Origin: Pseudomonas silvicola
Lineage (GTDB): Bacteria; Pseudomonadota; Gammaproteobacteria; Pseudomonadales; Pseudomonadaceae
NCBI RefSeq assembly: GCF_026651855.1
Contig: NZ_CP093281.1
Coordinates: forward strand, 806,001 to 870,000
DNA: 64,000 bases
Reading direction: 5' to 3'
Of this stretch, positions 10,166-20,295 are shown in pieces. Made by a program: the position numbers and the translations under genes. Below the pieces are notes generated by a model, which did not search any database, was not told the DNA's origin, and saw nothing but the letters and a program-made list of their open reading frames with translations. Position 1 is the first letter of the stretch. Each line of letters begins with the position of its first letter.

Positions 10166-11051
10166 TTAAAGCACTGCAACGGCTGCCACATTGCGTTTCA
10201 CACCGTCGATCACGGCCTGCAACTGCGCTTTCTCATCTTCTTCCAGTCCCTGCAGTGGTGCGCGCACCGGGCCTGCTTTCAATCCTGCCAGTTCTGAACC
10301 GTACTTAATGGACTGGACAAATTTTCCGCCATCCAGGAAGTTCATCAGTGCATCATCGCAGCCATGATCTTACGTCCTTATCAAAATCTTTCCACGACGC
10401 AGGCGTTGTACAACGCGACGTGCTCACGTGGAATGAAGTTAGAGCCCGCACACACCCAGCTACGCGCGCCCCAGGCGAAGAACTCCAGCGCCTGATCATC
10501 CCAAACCACAAGAAAGCGCGATGTTCGGGAATTGACAGGCCAGCAGATGCAGATTGTTGAAGTCGCCTGAACTCTCTTAATCGCCACCACATTTTCGAAC
10601 GGCTCACTTCGCGGAAGTAAGTTTCTCCCATGGAGATGCCCATACGGCCCGGATAGTTGTACAGCATGATCGGCAGCTGAGCGGCCTTGTCGACAGTCAG
10701 CGCATGGTGGGCGTTTTCCAGTTCGGTTGGCAGCGCATACGGCGGTGACGTCACCAAAATGGCATCGGCTTTATGCTCAGAGCGTGGTTGCGAAGCCACC
10801 GCGTCTTCAGTGCGAATCGCGCCGGTACCCACAATCAGTGGCAGACGATTGCCAATCACTTTACATGCATGTTCAACCAGAGACAGACGCTCTTCTGCGC
10901 TTTGTAATACTCACCGGTTGATCCACCGATGATAATGCTGCACGCGCTGCTTGATCAGCGATCTCGAGGACGTTGGCGAACGCCGCGAAATCAATGCTGC
11001 CATCTGCTGCGTAAGGGGTAATTGCCGGGTGTAGATACCTTCAAATGTCAT
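10166..11051 (-). pseudogene. dihydrodipicolinate synthase/NAL-family lyase, frameshifted
   Basis: The start MTFEGIYT at 11051 leads into shifted frames giving AADGSIDFAAFANVLEI, GGSTGEYY (substrate-carboxylate GGSTGE loop), NRLPLIVGTG, ADAILVTSPPYALPT, LPIMLYNYPGR (the Tyr of the YNYPGR motif), then VAIKESSGDF with the Schiff-base Lys. It ends KRNVAAVAVL at the stop 10166. Length about 295 codons is normal. Paired with an aldehyde dehydrogenase and a GntR regulator, it resembles sugar-acid or hydroxyproline routes through alpha-ketoglutarate semialdehyde; the exact substrate is not shown by sequence. Confidence 0.75.
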
Positions 11052-11108
11052 CACGAACTCCAGGAATTCAGGACCAAATGCAACGCCGTATGGTTGCGTT
11101 TGTTAACA

Positions 11109-11137
11109 ATTCTGCATATCGCATGGAGAGAGGTCAA
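11109..11137 (-). promoter_or_regulatory. candidate promoter of the DapA/aldehyde dehydrogenase operon
   Basis: On the minus strand TTGACC (11132-11137) and CAGAAT (11109-11114) are 17 bases apart, with TG just before the -10. They lie about 60-85 bases upstream of the start at 11051. Confidence 0.3.
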
Positions 11138-11149
11138 TCGGGATAAGTT

Positions 11150-11169
11150 TTTGTATACGAAAATACAAA
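11150..11169. promoter_or_regulatory. inverted repeat TTTGTAT/ATACAAA, candidate GntR operator
   Basis: Arms TTTGTAT (11150-11156) and ATACAAA (11163-11169) are perfect complements with a 6-base spacer. The left arm contains the TGTATAC core that also occurs upstream of the GntR gene. It lies upstream of the candidate promoter for the DapA-family gene. The rest of the interval 11052-11423 shows no gene. Confidence 0.4.
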
Positions 11170-11423
11170 GGAAATACTATCAGATGGAACATTCCTACCA
11201 GAATTAACTTATTCACTATTAATCAACAATTTAAATTATTTTTAGTGACGTAATAATTTTCTTAAATGAATTCAGATAACGATCACATTCCACACTATCG
11301 TCCCTCTGACGTATTTACACTGCGCGTCAGGCGGCATAGTTTTATGCTGGTTTTAACCTGAATTTAACAGGTTAGCTTGCACCGGCATTTCAGGTGAACA
11401 TTGTGTAGAAGAGGTAGCGGGTG

Positions 11424-12327
11424 ATGCCCCAAAAGAAAGCGACGCTCATAGGTTTGATTGCCATCCTGTTATGGAGCGCGATTGTTATCAAAAGTGTCAG
11501 CGAAGGCTTCGTCCGATCGCTGGAGCGGCGTTGATCTACAGCTGCAGTGCCATATTGCTGCTGTTCAGCGTCGGATTTCCCAACCTGAAAAAATTCCCCC
11601 GCCGTTATGTGATTATCGGCAGCGTGCTGTTTGTCTGCTACGAACTTTGCCTGTCGCTCACTCGATTTACCCATAGCGGACGGCAAGCGATTGAAGTGGG
11701 CATGGTGAATTATCTATGGCCAAGTATGACGATTGTGCTGGCGGTGATTGTTAACCGGCAAAAAGTCAGCCCATTGATTATTCCGGGCGTGATTTTAGCC
11801 GTAGCAGGAATATGCCGCGTACTGGGTGGTGATCAAGGGTTTTCGCTCAGTGAGATGACGAACAATATCATGGAAAACCCGTTAAGCTATGGCCTGGCAT
11901 TGACCGGCGCCATCATTTGGGCCATTTATTGCGTGGTCACCAAAAAGAATTCCAACGGTAATAACGGCATTACACTGTTCTTCTTTGTTTTAACAGCATT
12001 AACATTATGGGTTAAATACCTTATTTCGCCGCAACCCGAATTTGCACCCTCTTTAATACGTGGATTTCACTGGCGCTGGCGGCGATGGCGATGGGATTCG
12101 GTTACGCGGCGTGGAACGTCGGCATTTTGCATGGCAATGTAACGGTATTAGCCGCCGCGTCTTACTTTATCCCGATTCATTTCGTCGATTTTAGCGGCCT
12201 TATTCAGTTCGCACCTTACCTTGTCGTTTTGGCAAGGCACGGCGATGGTCAGTCTTGGTCATTAGTCTGCTGGTGGTCAACACGTACCGTTGCCACCAAA
12301 AGTGTCAGCAGTAAGATTTCTGAATAA
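11424..12327 (+). pseudogene. yddG: YddG-like aromatic amino acid exporter (DMT/EamA), frameshifted
   Basis: The ATG at 11424 starts MPQKKATLIGLIAILLWSAIV. Further blocks AALIYSCSAILLLFSVGFP, EVGMVNYLWPSMTIVLAVIV, CRVLGGDQGFSLSEM, SYGLALTGAIIWAIYCVVT, NGITLFFFVLTALTLWVKY and AAWNVGILHGNVTVLAA follow E. coli YddG closely along all ten helices. Indels include one G lost near 11510 and one A lost near 12055. The product would export aromatic amino acids across the inner membrane. A single gene, with no adjacent regulator visible. Confidence 0.85.
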
Positions 12328-12437
12328 TGCTTCGGGAGGCATGGTCGCTCTCCCGCAAAAAGCCACATCAAAATGATAAAGCTCTCAGTTGTATTTATCC
12401 GACTATCCTGCACCGGAGGAAATGATATAGTGAAACA

Positions 12438-12459
12438 ATCCCGTTAGCGTTATCGGGAT
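12438..12459 (+). terminator. candidate terminator after yddG
   Basis: ATCCCG and CGGGAT flank a 10-base loop, followed closely by a T-rich stretch. The stem is only 6 bp. The remaining 12328-12620 interval shows no gene. Confidence 0.35.
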
Positions 12460-12620
12460 GCACTTCTTTTTATTTCTGTTCTGAATAACATTTTAATCAC
12501 CGCCAGGTTTAAATTTATCTGGCGTCCTGATGATGTTAAGCACCCATCGCAGATTGTGCTTAATTCAGTCGCATTGGCGTAGTGAATTTCCCTCACGCCG
12601 AAAAGAAACAGGAGTAAAAC

Positions 12621-13994
12621 ATGTCAAATAACATGTCTGTTGAAGATGTTCTATCAGCCGTTTCCACCGCTTATTAACGGTGCGCTCAGGCGGCGGCTCT
12701 TTCGTCGATGGCTATGTGCTCAGTATTATTGGTATAGCCATGACGAAAGTGTCGCCGGCCTTGGGTCTCAGCCCATATGCGGAAGGTCTGATTGCGGCTT
12801 CTGCCCTGATCGGGATTTTCTTTGGTGGCTTCATGGGTGGCGTACTGACCGATCGCCTGGGTCGCCGCATGATCTACTTCGTCGGCCCCACCCTCTTTAT
12901 TGTCTGTTCGCTGGTGCAGTTCTGGGTACAAAGCGGAGAAACGCTCTTTGCCTTACGCTTTATGACGGGCGTCGCAGTGGGCATTGAATACCCGGTTGCT
13001 ACCGCTTTTCTGGTTGAGTTTATGCCGAAGAAGTCGCGCGGTCCCTGCCTCGCCACGCTCACCATTCTGTGGTTTGCCGGGGCGGCCACCGCGTATCTGG
13101 TGGGTGAAGCTTTGCTGAATTTTGGCGGTGTAGAAGCATGGCGTTATACGCTGGCGAGCACGGCAGTCACGGCGCGCTGCTCTTCATTGTCAGAATGGGC
13201 ACACCTGAATCACCGCGCTGGCTGATTAGCAAAGGACGACATCAGGAAGCAGAAGCTGTTATCCGCCGCGTCTATGGCGACCGTTTTAGTCTAAAAAACC
13301 TGCCCGCACAACCTGGAAAACAATCACCTGTCATTTGGTAGCTTGCTGCATTCTGGCTATGGCAAACGCATGGCGTTTGTGACCATTTTCTGGACCTGCT
13401 CGGTTATTCCGGTGTTCGCCGTATACGCCTTTGCACCCAAAGTTTTGCAGGCGCTACATCTCAGTGGTGATTGGGCATCATACGGTTCCATCGCCATTAC
13501 CTTGCTGTTCGTGGTGGGCTGCATGATCGGCACGCGTTTGGTGAACTCACTGGGACGCCGTAAGTTGCTGTTGCACAGTTTCTTGTGGTCAGGTCTGGCA
13601 CTGCTGTTACTCGGTGCCTTGCGTGATGGCCCTTCAATGATCATCCTGCTGATGTTTGGTGCTTACGCCCTGTTTATCGGCGGCGCGCAGTGGTGCTGCA
13701 GCTGGTCTATCCAAATGAGATCTTCCCGACTGAAATTGCCGGAGCCGTCGGCATTGGCACCTCAATGTCGCGCATTGGCGCGGCGGTGGGAACATATCTG
13801 GTGCCGATTTCACTGCAAACCATCGGCATTGGTTCCACGATGTACATTGCTGCAGGCATTACGTTTATCGGCCTGATCGTGTCGTGGTTCCTGGCACCGG
13901 AAACCGCATCACGCAATCTGGATGATGCGGCCTCACTGGAGGAAGAAAGCCCCGCGCCATCCGTTTCGGCAAACTCTCTAAGCATTCGCACTAG
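12621..13994 (+). pseudogene. MFS metabolite:proton symporter, YaaU-like sugar-porter family, frameshifted
   Basis: The ATG at 12621 reads MSNNMSVEDV; adding one C near 12651 restores VPISRFHRLLTVRSGGGSF. Then come SFVDGYVLSIIGIAMTKVS, GGVLTDRLGRRMIYFVGP (MFS A-loop D-RLGRR), GVAVGIEYPVATAFLVEF, PESPRWLISKGRHQEAEAVI (sugar-porter PESPRWL motif), VNSLGRRKLLLHSFL and the C-terminal IFPTEIAGAVGIGTSMSRIG. It ends near RFGKLSKHSH at TAG 13992-13994. About 455 codons with five or more indels. The substrate is unknown; YaaU is the closest enteric relative I recognise. Confidence 0.75.
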
Positions 13995-13997
13995 AGT

Positions 13998-14014
13998 GGG
14001 GCCATTTCGGCCCC
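13998..14014. terminator. GC-rich hairpin between convergent genes
   Basis: GGGGCC and GGCCCC flank ATTTC. It lies just beyond the MFS stop and just beyond the stop of the converging GlxA-type regulator. No long T-run is present on either strand, so terminator function is only probable. Confidence 0.4.
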
Positions 14015-14019
14015 TACCC

Positions 14020-15032
14020 TTAACCAATCTCTCCACCACACGCCGCCGTTTACGAAACGAACTGGGCGTTCTTCGCCATACCGCTTTACGGAACCAGGCG
14101 TAATCAAATGAAGCATCGGCAAATCCTGTCGGTGGTGCAATCGCATTTTCGATGCTGTTGCTGGAGTCCGCCATCAACTTGCGCGCCAGGCCTCCAGCCG
14201 CATACGCCGCCAGTAGACAGCCAAGCCGAGTAACCGGTGCATTGGTGAAAATCAAATTGAGCTGGCGGGAAAGTGACACCTGCGAATTCGGCATTACATC
14301 GGCCAGCGAACCGGCGAATCGAGGTGATGTTTCATAAATTGATGACCTTATTCACCAGCTCGTTTTCATACACATCCGCTCGTTAAGCGTGTTTTTTGCT
14401 GTGTCTTTGACTGCAGCGGTCTTCCACCAGCAAATACTTTAAGACCTTCTGTGAACGCACCAGCCCACAATGCTGGCGGATCGATCGGCAGCGAGATCGA
14501 TCGCCGCCGCCGGGGCAGGAAATGATGCCGCCATCCTTGATAGTCTGTCGATGACCGATCGCTTTCGGAAATCGCAGGCGAATTCATCACGCGTGGTGAA
14601 ATGAATGGCGCAATGCCGTCCATCCAGCAGGCCTGCGTTGCCAGCGACAAAGGCGCCGCTACACAGCGTGATGATGGGAATATTACGCGCATGCAAGTCG
14701 CGAAGTGCCTGTAACAGCCACGGTGGCGACTGGCGTGTTTCTTCCAGTAAGCCTCCCGCCACCACAAAGTAATCCCAGTTCTTGCTGAAATCGAGGTCAG
14801 CCGTAGGCGAAACCGGTAGTCCGCAGCTGGCTGTGATCGGCTGGTTATCACAAGTCATCCATTCCCAGCGACAAAAGATCTGGCGACTGGTAAACGATTC
14901 GTCTGCCGCAAAACGCAGTGACTCTACCAGCCCCGCGACGGAGGCCAGGGTAAAACTTTTCATCAGCAAAAAGCCGATGGTGAGATCCGGTTTCGGTTCG
15001 CCAGGTTGCTCGGCGAAAGCTGTTTGCGGCAT
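14020..15032 (-). pseudogene. GlxA-type regulator (DJ-1/PfpI domain plus AraC HTH), frameshifted
   Basis: The start MPQTAFAEQ at 15032 leads to a DJ-1/PfpI-like domain: LTIGFLLMKSFTLASVAGLV, DYFVVAGGLLEE and IPIITLCSGAFVAGNAGLLD with the nucleophile-elbow Cys of TLCSGAF. After breaks come IRQHCGL, QKVLKYLLVEDR and an AraC double HTH (MKHHLDSPVRW, MPNSQVSLSRQLNLIFTNA, RKLMADSSNSIEN, GFADASFDYAWFRKA). It stops at 14020. About 335 codons with many indels. It begins one base after the MarR stop on the same strand, so the two regulators form an operon. Confidence 0.7.
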
Positions 15033-15033
15033 G

Positions 15034-15498
15034 TTATTCAGGTTCCTGCAATCCACCCAGTTTGCTTAATAAGCGCTTCAGATCGGCGATATCCTGGCTG
15101 TCGAGGCCGGTGGTGATCATCTTTTCCGCGCTTTTGCCTGCTCAATCATGCGATTCAGCATCACTTCCCCCTTCTGCGGTCATCGACACCAGTTTACGAC
15201 GACGGTTGTTCACATCTGTCACTACATTCCAGCAAACCGCTTTTATTCATGCGATCAATAACATAGGTGCCGGTAGCTATCAAACCCGGCACGCTGACCA
15301 GCGTTGCTGATCGCAGGCTGACTCCTCAGCCAATACCACCAGAATCGCGTATTGCACGGCTGACAGGCCGGTATCCACCACATTGAGACCAGCAAAAGTC
15401 GAGTGTTGTCCGGCACGCCTTACAAGGTGCATTAACGAACAATCGCCGTGCGGCCACAAGGGGGCGGCAAAGAATTAGAGTCAGGATTTTAGTGACAT
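15034..15498 (-). pseudogene. MarR-family regulator, frameshifted
   Basis: The start MSLKS at 15498 sits 10 bases after AAGGAG. Blocks in several frames give LMHLVRRAGQH, SAVQYAILVVLAEE, ATGTYVIDRMNKSGLLE (recognition helix and wing entry), RRRKLVSMTAEG (MarR wing RRRKLV-LT), LNRMIEQAKS and the end KLGGLQEPE at stop 15034. About 155 codons. It is divergent from the UbiX/UbiD-type decarboxylase genes and is their probable phenolic-acid-responsive repressor (inference). Confidence 0.7.
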
Positions 15499-15530
15499 CG
15501 GTGCATGACTCCTTAAATCGTCAAACTTAT

Positions 15531-15555
15531 AGTTCGAACACAAACAGTTTGAACT
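15531..15555. promoter_or_regulatory. inverted repeat, probable MarR operator
   Basis: AGTTCGAAC (15531-15539) and GTTTGAACT (15547-15555) are complementary except one position, with a 7-base spacer; outer TATAGTT and AACTATA extend the symmetry. TATAAT follows at 15563-15568. It occupies the gap between the MarR gene and the UbiX-type gene. Confidence 0.5.
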
Positions 15556-15580
15556 TAAACTATATAATAATTCGGGATAC

Positions 15581-16160
15581 ATGAAGCTAGTTATCGGGAT
15601 GACTGGCGCGCAACGGGAGCAGCAATCGGCGTCGCGTGCTGTCTGCGTTACGTGAACGACGTCGAAACCCATTTAGTCATCTCCAAATGGGCGCGCCACC
15701 ATCAAATGGAAACATCTTACAGTGTACAGGAGGGTCGCTGCCCTCGCGACCAGGACTTACAGCGAACACGATCAGGCTGCGGCCATCTCCAGCGGATCAT
15801 TTCGCGTGGATGGCATGATCGTGGTGCCGTGCAGCATGAAAACCCTGGCCGGGATTCGCAGCGGTTACGTCGACGGCCTCATCACACGCGCTGCTGACGT
15901 GACGCTCAAGGAGCAACGCAAGCTGGTGCTGGTGCCTCGCGAAGCCCCGCTCAACGCCATTCATCTGGAAAACATGCTGGCGCTCACTCGCGCGGGCGCG
16001 TTGATGCTGCCGCCAATGCCTGCTTCTACAACAACCCGCAGTCCGTTGACGACATCATTAACCACACCGTTTCTCGCATTCTTGATCAGTTCGGCCTGGA
16101 TAACGACATTACCCATCGCTGGACGGGTCCACGATCTACCCTGGCTTAAGGAGAGCCTGA
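15581..16160 (+). pseudogene. UbiX-type flavin prenyltransferase (decarboxylase subunit B), frameshifted
   Basis: The ATG at 15581 gives MKLVIGMTGA, the Rossmann-like start typical of UbiX/Pad1. Later blocks are [38 protein letters not shown] (FMN-binding SGSF and VVPCSMKT motifs), [20 protein letters not shown] and [20 protein letters not shown]. It ends GLRRA at TGA 16158-16160. It makes prenylated FMN for the partner UbiD enzyme. The stop overlaps the next ATG (TGATG), so translation is coupled. At least four indels. Confidence 0.8.
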
Positions 16161-17611
16161 TGAAATATTACGGCGATTTACGCAGCTTTATCACTGCCCT
16201 CGATGAAATGGGCGACATCATGCGTGCACCGTGAAGTGGATGGTGATTTCGAACCCAAGCGCCATCACGCGCCGCAGCTGAACCAGTCACCTGCGCCGCT
16301 GTTTCACAATGTTGCCGGGGTCGCACCGGGTTTTCGTCTGTTTGGTGCGCCTGCGGCATTATCGTCGCGCAGCGATATGCCCTACGCACGCGTCGCGATG
16401 TCACTGGGCTTAGCCCCTGAGTCCAGCGGCCCGGAGATTATCGAAGCTCTGTCCGCTGCCCGCTTTAAACCCGGTATTCCGCCTGTCCGCGTTGAGTCTG
16501 CTCAGAGCAGGTGCCAGCAGAATATTTTACGTGGCGATGCGGCGAATCTTGACCTTCCCTATCCCGTTCGCTCATGACAAAGACGGTGGTCGTTACGCCA
16601 ACACCTGGGGCACGCTGATTGTGAAAACCCCGGATGGAAAATGGGTCAACTGGTCTATTGCCCGCGTGATGAGAGTGGATGGCAAGCGCATGGTTGGTCT
16701 GATTGTACCAAGTCAGCATATTGGTCAGATCTGGACGATGCAAATTATCCACATAGTAGAAGAGCCGTCACCTTATACCTCATTACCGGGGTCTGCCGGC
16801 GTCTCATGTGTGTCAGGGATTCCGATCCCAGCCAACGCGGATGAAGCCGATTACATCGGCACTTTGGCGGGAGAGCCAGTGCCGGTAGTGAAAGCCATTA
16901 GCCTCGATCTTGATGTGCCCGCGACGGCCGAAATTGTGATTGAAGGCCATGTCTCGATTGAGCGTGATTGTCAGGAAGGCCCCTACGGCGAGTACGGCGG
17001 CTACCTCGGCGAAGGTTCTTCGGCTCAGCCCACGTTCCACGTGGAAACCATTACCCATCGCGACGATCCGATCTGGCCGATGTCGATTACCGGTCGCCCC
17101 ACCGATGAATCGCACACCTTATGGGCGATGGGGCCGAAGGGCGGATGCGCTGACTTATCTGCGTGAAGCGGAACTGCCAATCAAAACAACCTGGATTCCG
17201 GAAGATTCCACCGTTCACTGGTTGCTGGTGGTGATGCCAGAAAACTGGCGAACTGCTGCGGGTATCAGCAGTGAAGAGTTGACTCCAACGCATTGGTGAA
17301 GTGCGCTGTTCAAAACCGATGCGATGGTATTTATCCCGAAAGTCTACGGTGGATGATGACTTGATCCCACCAACCTGCGCGAAGTGGTTTGGGCATTGTC
17401 AACGCGCGTGCACCCGGTAGGCCGTCGTGCGGTGTTTGAGGATCAACGTGTCATTCGCCTGCCACAATGTTACGACGAGGCAGAATACGTTGCCGGGAAA
17501 GGCGCCAAAGTCGTGTTTGACACCTTACATTTTGGCGCCATTTATGCTTCGTTCGCGCAAGGCTATCCGGAAGAAGTACGTCAGCGCATTCTGGATAACT
17601 GGCCGGAATAA
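16160..17611 (+). pseudogene. UbiD-family hydroxyarylic acid decarboxylase (subunit C), frameshifted
   Basis: The start [20 protein letters not shown] at 16160 is the standard opening of UbiD enzymes. Following blocks are APLFHNVAGVAPGFRLFG, YANTWGTLIVKTPDGKWVNW, SIARVMRVDGKRMVGLIVPS, AEIVIEGHVSIERDCQEGP (the E-x-R-D/E prFMN pocket includes this Glu), YGEYGGYLGEGSSAQPTF and the C-terminal GAKVVFDTLHFGAIYASFAQ. About 480 codons. With the UbiX partner and MarR regulator it resembles non-oxidative hydroxyarylic acid decarboxylase BCD loci. No small zinc-type D subunit follows; 17612-17775 holds only an unassigned minus-strand tail ending RVFKARVALEDAQ. Confidence 0.8.
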
Positions 17612-17775
17612 ATAATACACACCAACCGTAGCGGCCACATTTATTGCGCATCTTCCAGTGCCACCCTGGCTTTGAATACGCGTGATAAATCACGCCGCTA
17701 AGGTGCTCAACGCCTCTTCTACTCATGAAACGTAGCGACGCAATATATTGCCAGTATTGACGTCTCATGCATGCG

Positions 17776-18764
17776 CTAAGAGCCGCGTTTTTCAAGAAGC
17801 ATAAACATCTTGCGATACATCGATGGCGTCATGCCCGTCACCTTAACAAAAGCCCGTCGTAGAACATCGTTACTGCGGTAAACCACAGGCGGCCGGAATG
17901 GCTTTCAGCGGCATTGATCCTGCTTCCAGCAACTTACGCGCTTGATCAATTCGCGCATTCTCCAGCCAATTGCCCGCCTGTACATCCATATGCTGACGGA
18001 AAAGCCTCGCTAAATGCCGTGTGCTAATTTGCATATGTGCGGCAAGATCATCGAGTGAACTCACCTGTGCCAGATTGGCCAAAGCCCATCTCTGCATCTC
18101 CTGAAACGCACTGCGCCCACCCAGCGAAAGTGGTTGTTTGCGAACAAAATGCCCTTGATTCACTGGCCGTTGAAAGAACATCACCAAATTGGCAGCGATA
18201 TCCTGAGCCAATTGCGCCCCAAATCTTCTTCCACCAACCTCAGGGCAAGATCGAGCCCCCGACGTGACGCCAGCGGCGGTACGCGCAATCGTCCATCAGC
18301 GATATAAAGCGCATCGGCCTCCACCTGCGCATCCGGTACCTGTTCCATCAGTGCGTCAGCGCAGGCCCAATGGGTCGTCACTTTTTACCACTAGCAACCC
18401 GGTTTGTGCCAGCAGCAGCGCACCGGTACAAATCGAGCCAAAGCGCTGGCTGTGATGGCATAGCTCAATCAGACGAGCGGTTTGCTGCGCAGTTAGCTGC
18501 ATATCCCGCGCCTCAGGTGCCCCGCGATCAGAAACGTCAGTTTGCTGATATCGTGCAGTGTGATATCCGCCATCAGGGCGCGCACGCCCGAGTGAACAAC
18601 GAATATGTTCCTTCCAGTGACATGACTTGCAGCTGGTAAACGGCACGATTGAGCAGTCGGTTACTTCGGCAACACATCCAACGGTCCAGAGACATCGAGC
18701 AATTGCGCCCCCGGCACCAAGGCAAATGCAAGATGGTGATTCGCGCTATTTCCGTCTGTAGAAA
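17776..18764 (-). pseudogene. second GlxA/FtrA-type AraC regulator, frameshifted
   Basis: The N-terminal domain reads LVPGAQLLDVSGPLDV (DJ-1/PfpI opening) and RFGSICTGALLLAQTGLL with the elbow Cys, then LYIADGRLR, LALRLVEEDLG and NLVMFFQRPVNQGHFV. The AraC HTH pair is SLDDLAAHMQISTRHLARLF plus RKLLEAGSMPLKAI and FVKVTGMTPSMYRK; the stop is at 17776-17778. About 325 codons. No ATG is found at the expected start near 18764. It is divergent from the HD-domain operon and an inverted repeat lies between them. Confidence 0.75.
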
Positions 18765-18769
18765 GTCTT

Positions 18770-18806
18770 AATGTCTTAAAAGGTCGCAAAGCTTATTTAA
18801 GACATT
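18770..18806. promoter_or_regulatory. 11-bp inverted repeat, probable operator of the divergent GlxA-type regulator
   Basis: AATGTCTTAAA (18770-18780) and TTTAAGACATT (18796-18806) are perfect complements with a 15-base spacer. GTCTTAA is additionally repeated directly at 18765-18771 and 18773-18779. The site lies 47 bases before the HD-domain start and at the predicted 5' end of the regulator. Confidence 0.6.
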
Positions 18807-18852
18807 CTGCCTCGGCATTAAGCTGGTTGCAACAACCGAGCGGAGAACCTCC

Positions 18853-19493
18853 ATGAAATTTTCCATTAACGGCATCACTATTCCCGATACTGCAATGACC
18901 CGTGACGCGACGACGTTCGTCCGTGATACCGAATCCGATTTGCTGTTTCACCACTCCAGCCGCGTCTATTACTGGGGCGCACTCGCAGGACGCCGCTTAG
19001 ATCTTAAGGTGGATGCTGAGCTGCTTTATGTCGGCTGTATGTTCCATGATGTTGGCCTGACGCACGAACACTGCAGCTGCGACAAACGCTTTGAGGTGGA
19101 TGGCGCCAATGCGGCGCGCGATTTCTTGCAACAGTATGGTGTAGAGCAGGCCGATATCGATAAAGTCTGGACCGCGATTGCGCTGCATACCACCCCGGGC
19201 ATTCCGCAATTTATGGCCCCGGAAATTGCGTTAGTCACCGCTTGGCGTGGAAATGGATGTATTGGGCATCAACTATGATCACTTCAGCGATGCGGAGCGT
19301 GAAGCCGTGGTAGAACAGCATCCACGCCCAGCCCAATTTAAGGAGGAGATTATTCAGGCTTTCTACGATGGGATTAAAAACAAGCCTGATACCACCTTTC
19401 GGCAATGTCAAAGCGATGTCATTGCCGATACAGCCTGGTTTTTCACCAATGAACTTTTGTCGCGTCATCCGTCAGTCAAGCTGGGTGGGATGA
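18853..19493 (+). pseudogene. HD-domain metal-dependent hydrolase (cyanamide hydratase-like), frameshifted
   Basis: The ATG at 18853 follows GGAG. The N-terminal 130 residues are intact: FHHSSRVYYWGALAG carries the first HD-motif His, and LLYVGCMFHDVGLTHEH carries the HD pair, with ALHTTPGIP further on. An extra T near 19240 and an extra C near 19402 break the rest, which continues GVEMDVLGINYDHFSDAE and EEIIQAFYDGIKNKPD. The likely stop is TGA 19491-19493 or a little later. The HD-domain layout is that of urea/cyanamide hydratase-like proteins of about 210 residues. Substrate unknown. First gene of a four-gene operon. Confidence 0.7.
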
Positions 19494-19599
19494 GTGGCTG
19501 GCGCAGCGAACTCGCGCTGCGCCATACTTCGTTGTTCGCCGAAGCATCTTCATCTCCACTCGCTACACTGCTGCCATCACTGACTGATGGAGCTGAACC

Positions 19600-19915
19600 A
19601 TGATTGCTGTCCTGTTTGAAGCACGCACCCAACCTGAGCACCAAGCCCGCTATCTTTGAACTTCGCCGCACAACTGAAATCTCAACTTACCCGTTTGCCT
19701 GGGTTTATTTCAGTAGAGCGATTTTCGCCTCAACGATCCTGGAAAGATCCTGTCCCTCTTACTGGGAAAACGAAGAGGCAGTGCTGGCATGGAAGAGAAA
19801 TATCTCGCACCAAAAAGCTCAACAGGAAGGTCGAAACAGCTTGTTTTCTTTCTACCACATCCGTATCGCCGCTGTACTTCGGGAATATGCGCACGAGGCA
19901 AGCCAACATGTTTGA
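19600..19915 (+). pseudogene. antibiotic-biosynthesis-monooxygenase (ABM) domain protein, frameshifted
   Basis: The ATG at 19600 begins MIAVLFEARTQPEHQARYLE; then LKSQLTGLPGFISVERF, KILSLSYWENEEAVLAWKRN and HQKAQQEGRNSLFSFYHIRI. The SYW-NEEAVLAW and HxxAQxxGR blocks are characteristic of ABM (PF03992) ferredoxin-like dimers of about 100 residues, which include heme-degrading and quinol monooxygenases. Three indels. The stop at 19913-19915 lies inside the next gene, whose ATG is at 19908, so the two are translationally coupled. Confidence 0.7.
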
Positions 19916-20295
19916 TATTCACGTGATGCTCTAATACGTCCGCAAGGAGTTAGCCGTATTAGGGTTTGACCTTGGGCAAGCGGTGTAGGACTTAGTCCGT
20001 GGCTGTTCACGGTGGGAACAAGTCACGCGCATTTTTTAGTTGTGCAAGGCGAGCAAGCCAGACAAGTGCTCATGGCGGCCGGTTTTCAGGTAGTTTCAGT
20101 ACAACAGCCGCTGATCCGCAAGCTGAAACAGGATCGACCAGGACAGTGGCGAAATTCGCTGACGTGCTAGCACGCAATGGCGTTAACATTCAGCTTCAAT
20201 ACAGTGACCACAACAACCAGTTGATCCTGATTACCGATAATCCTGAACGTGCAGCAGAGGTAACCATCGCATGGCAAGCCGTAGCAGCCCCATAA
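19908..20295 (+). pseudogene. ACT-domain protein, frameshifted
   Basis: The ATG at 19908 reads MFDIHVML; later frames give [51 protein letters not shown] and [20 protein letters not shown] ending VAAP at 20295. The paired betaabbab pattern with a Pro-Gly turn in RPGQ-[IL] and GVNI is that of tandem ACT domains, which bind amino acids or other small ligands. The sequence suggests about 125 residues. It overlaps the ABM gene at its 5' end and the ArsR gene (ATG 20271) at its 3' end. Confidence 0.6.

Noticed and set aside
13707..14294. Long minus-strand frame across the end of the YaaU-like MFS gene
   Set aside because: Its right half is part of the GlxA-type AraC HTH in one frame; the left half is the antisense of the MFS C-terminus and has no protein-like composition.
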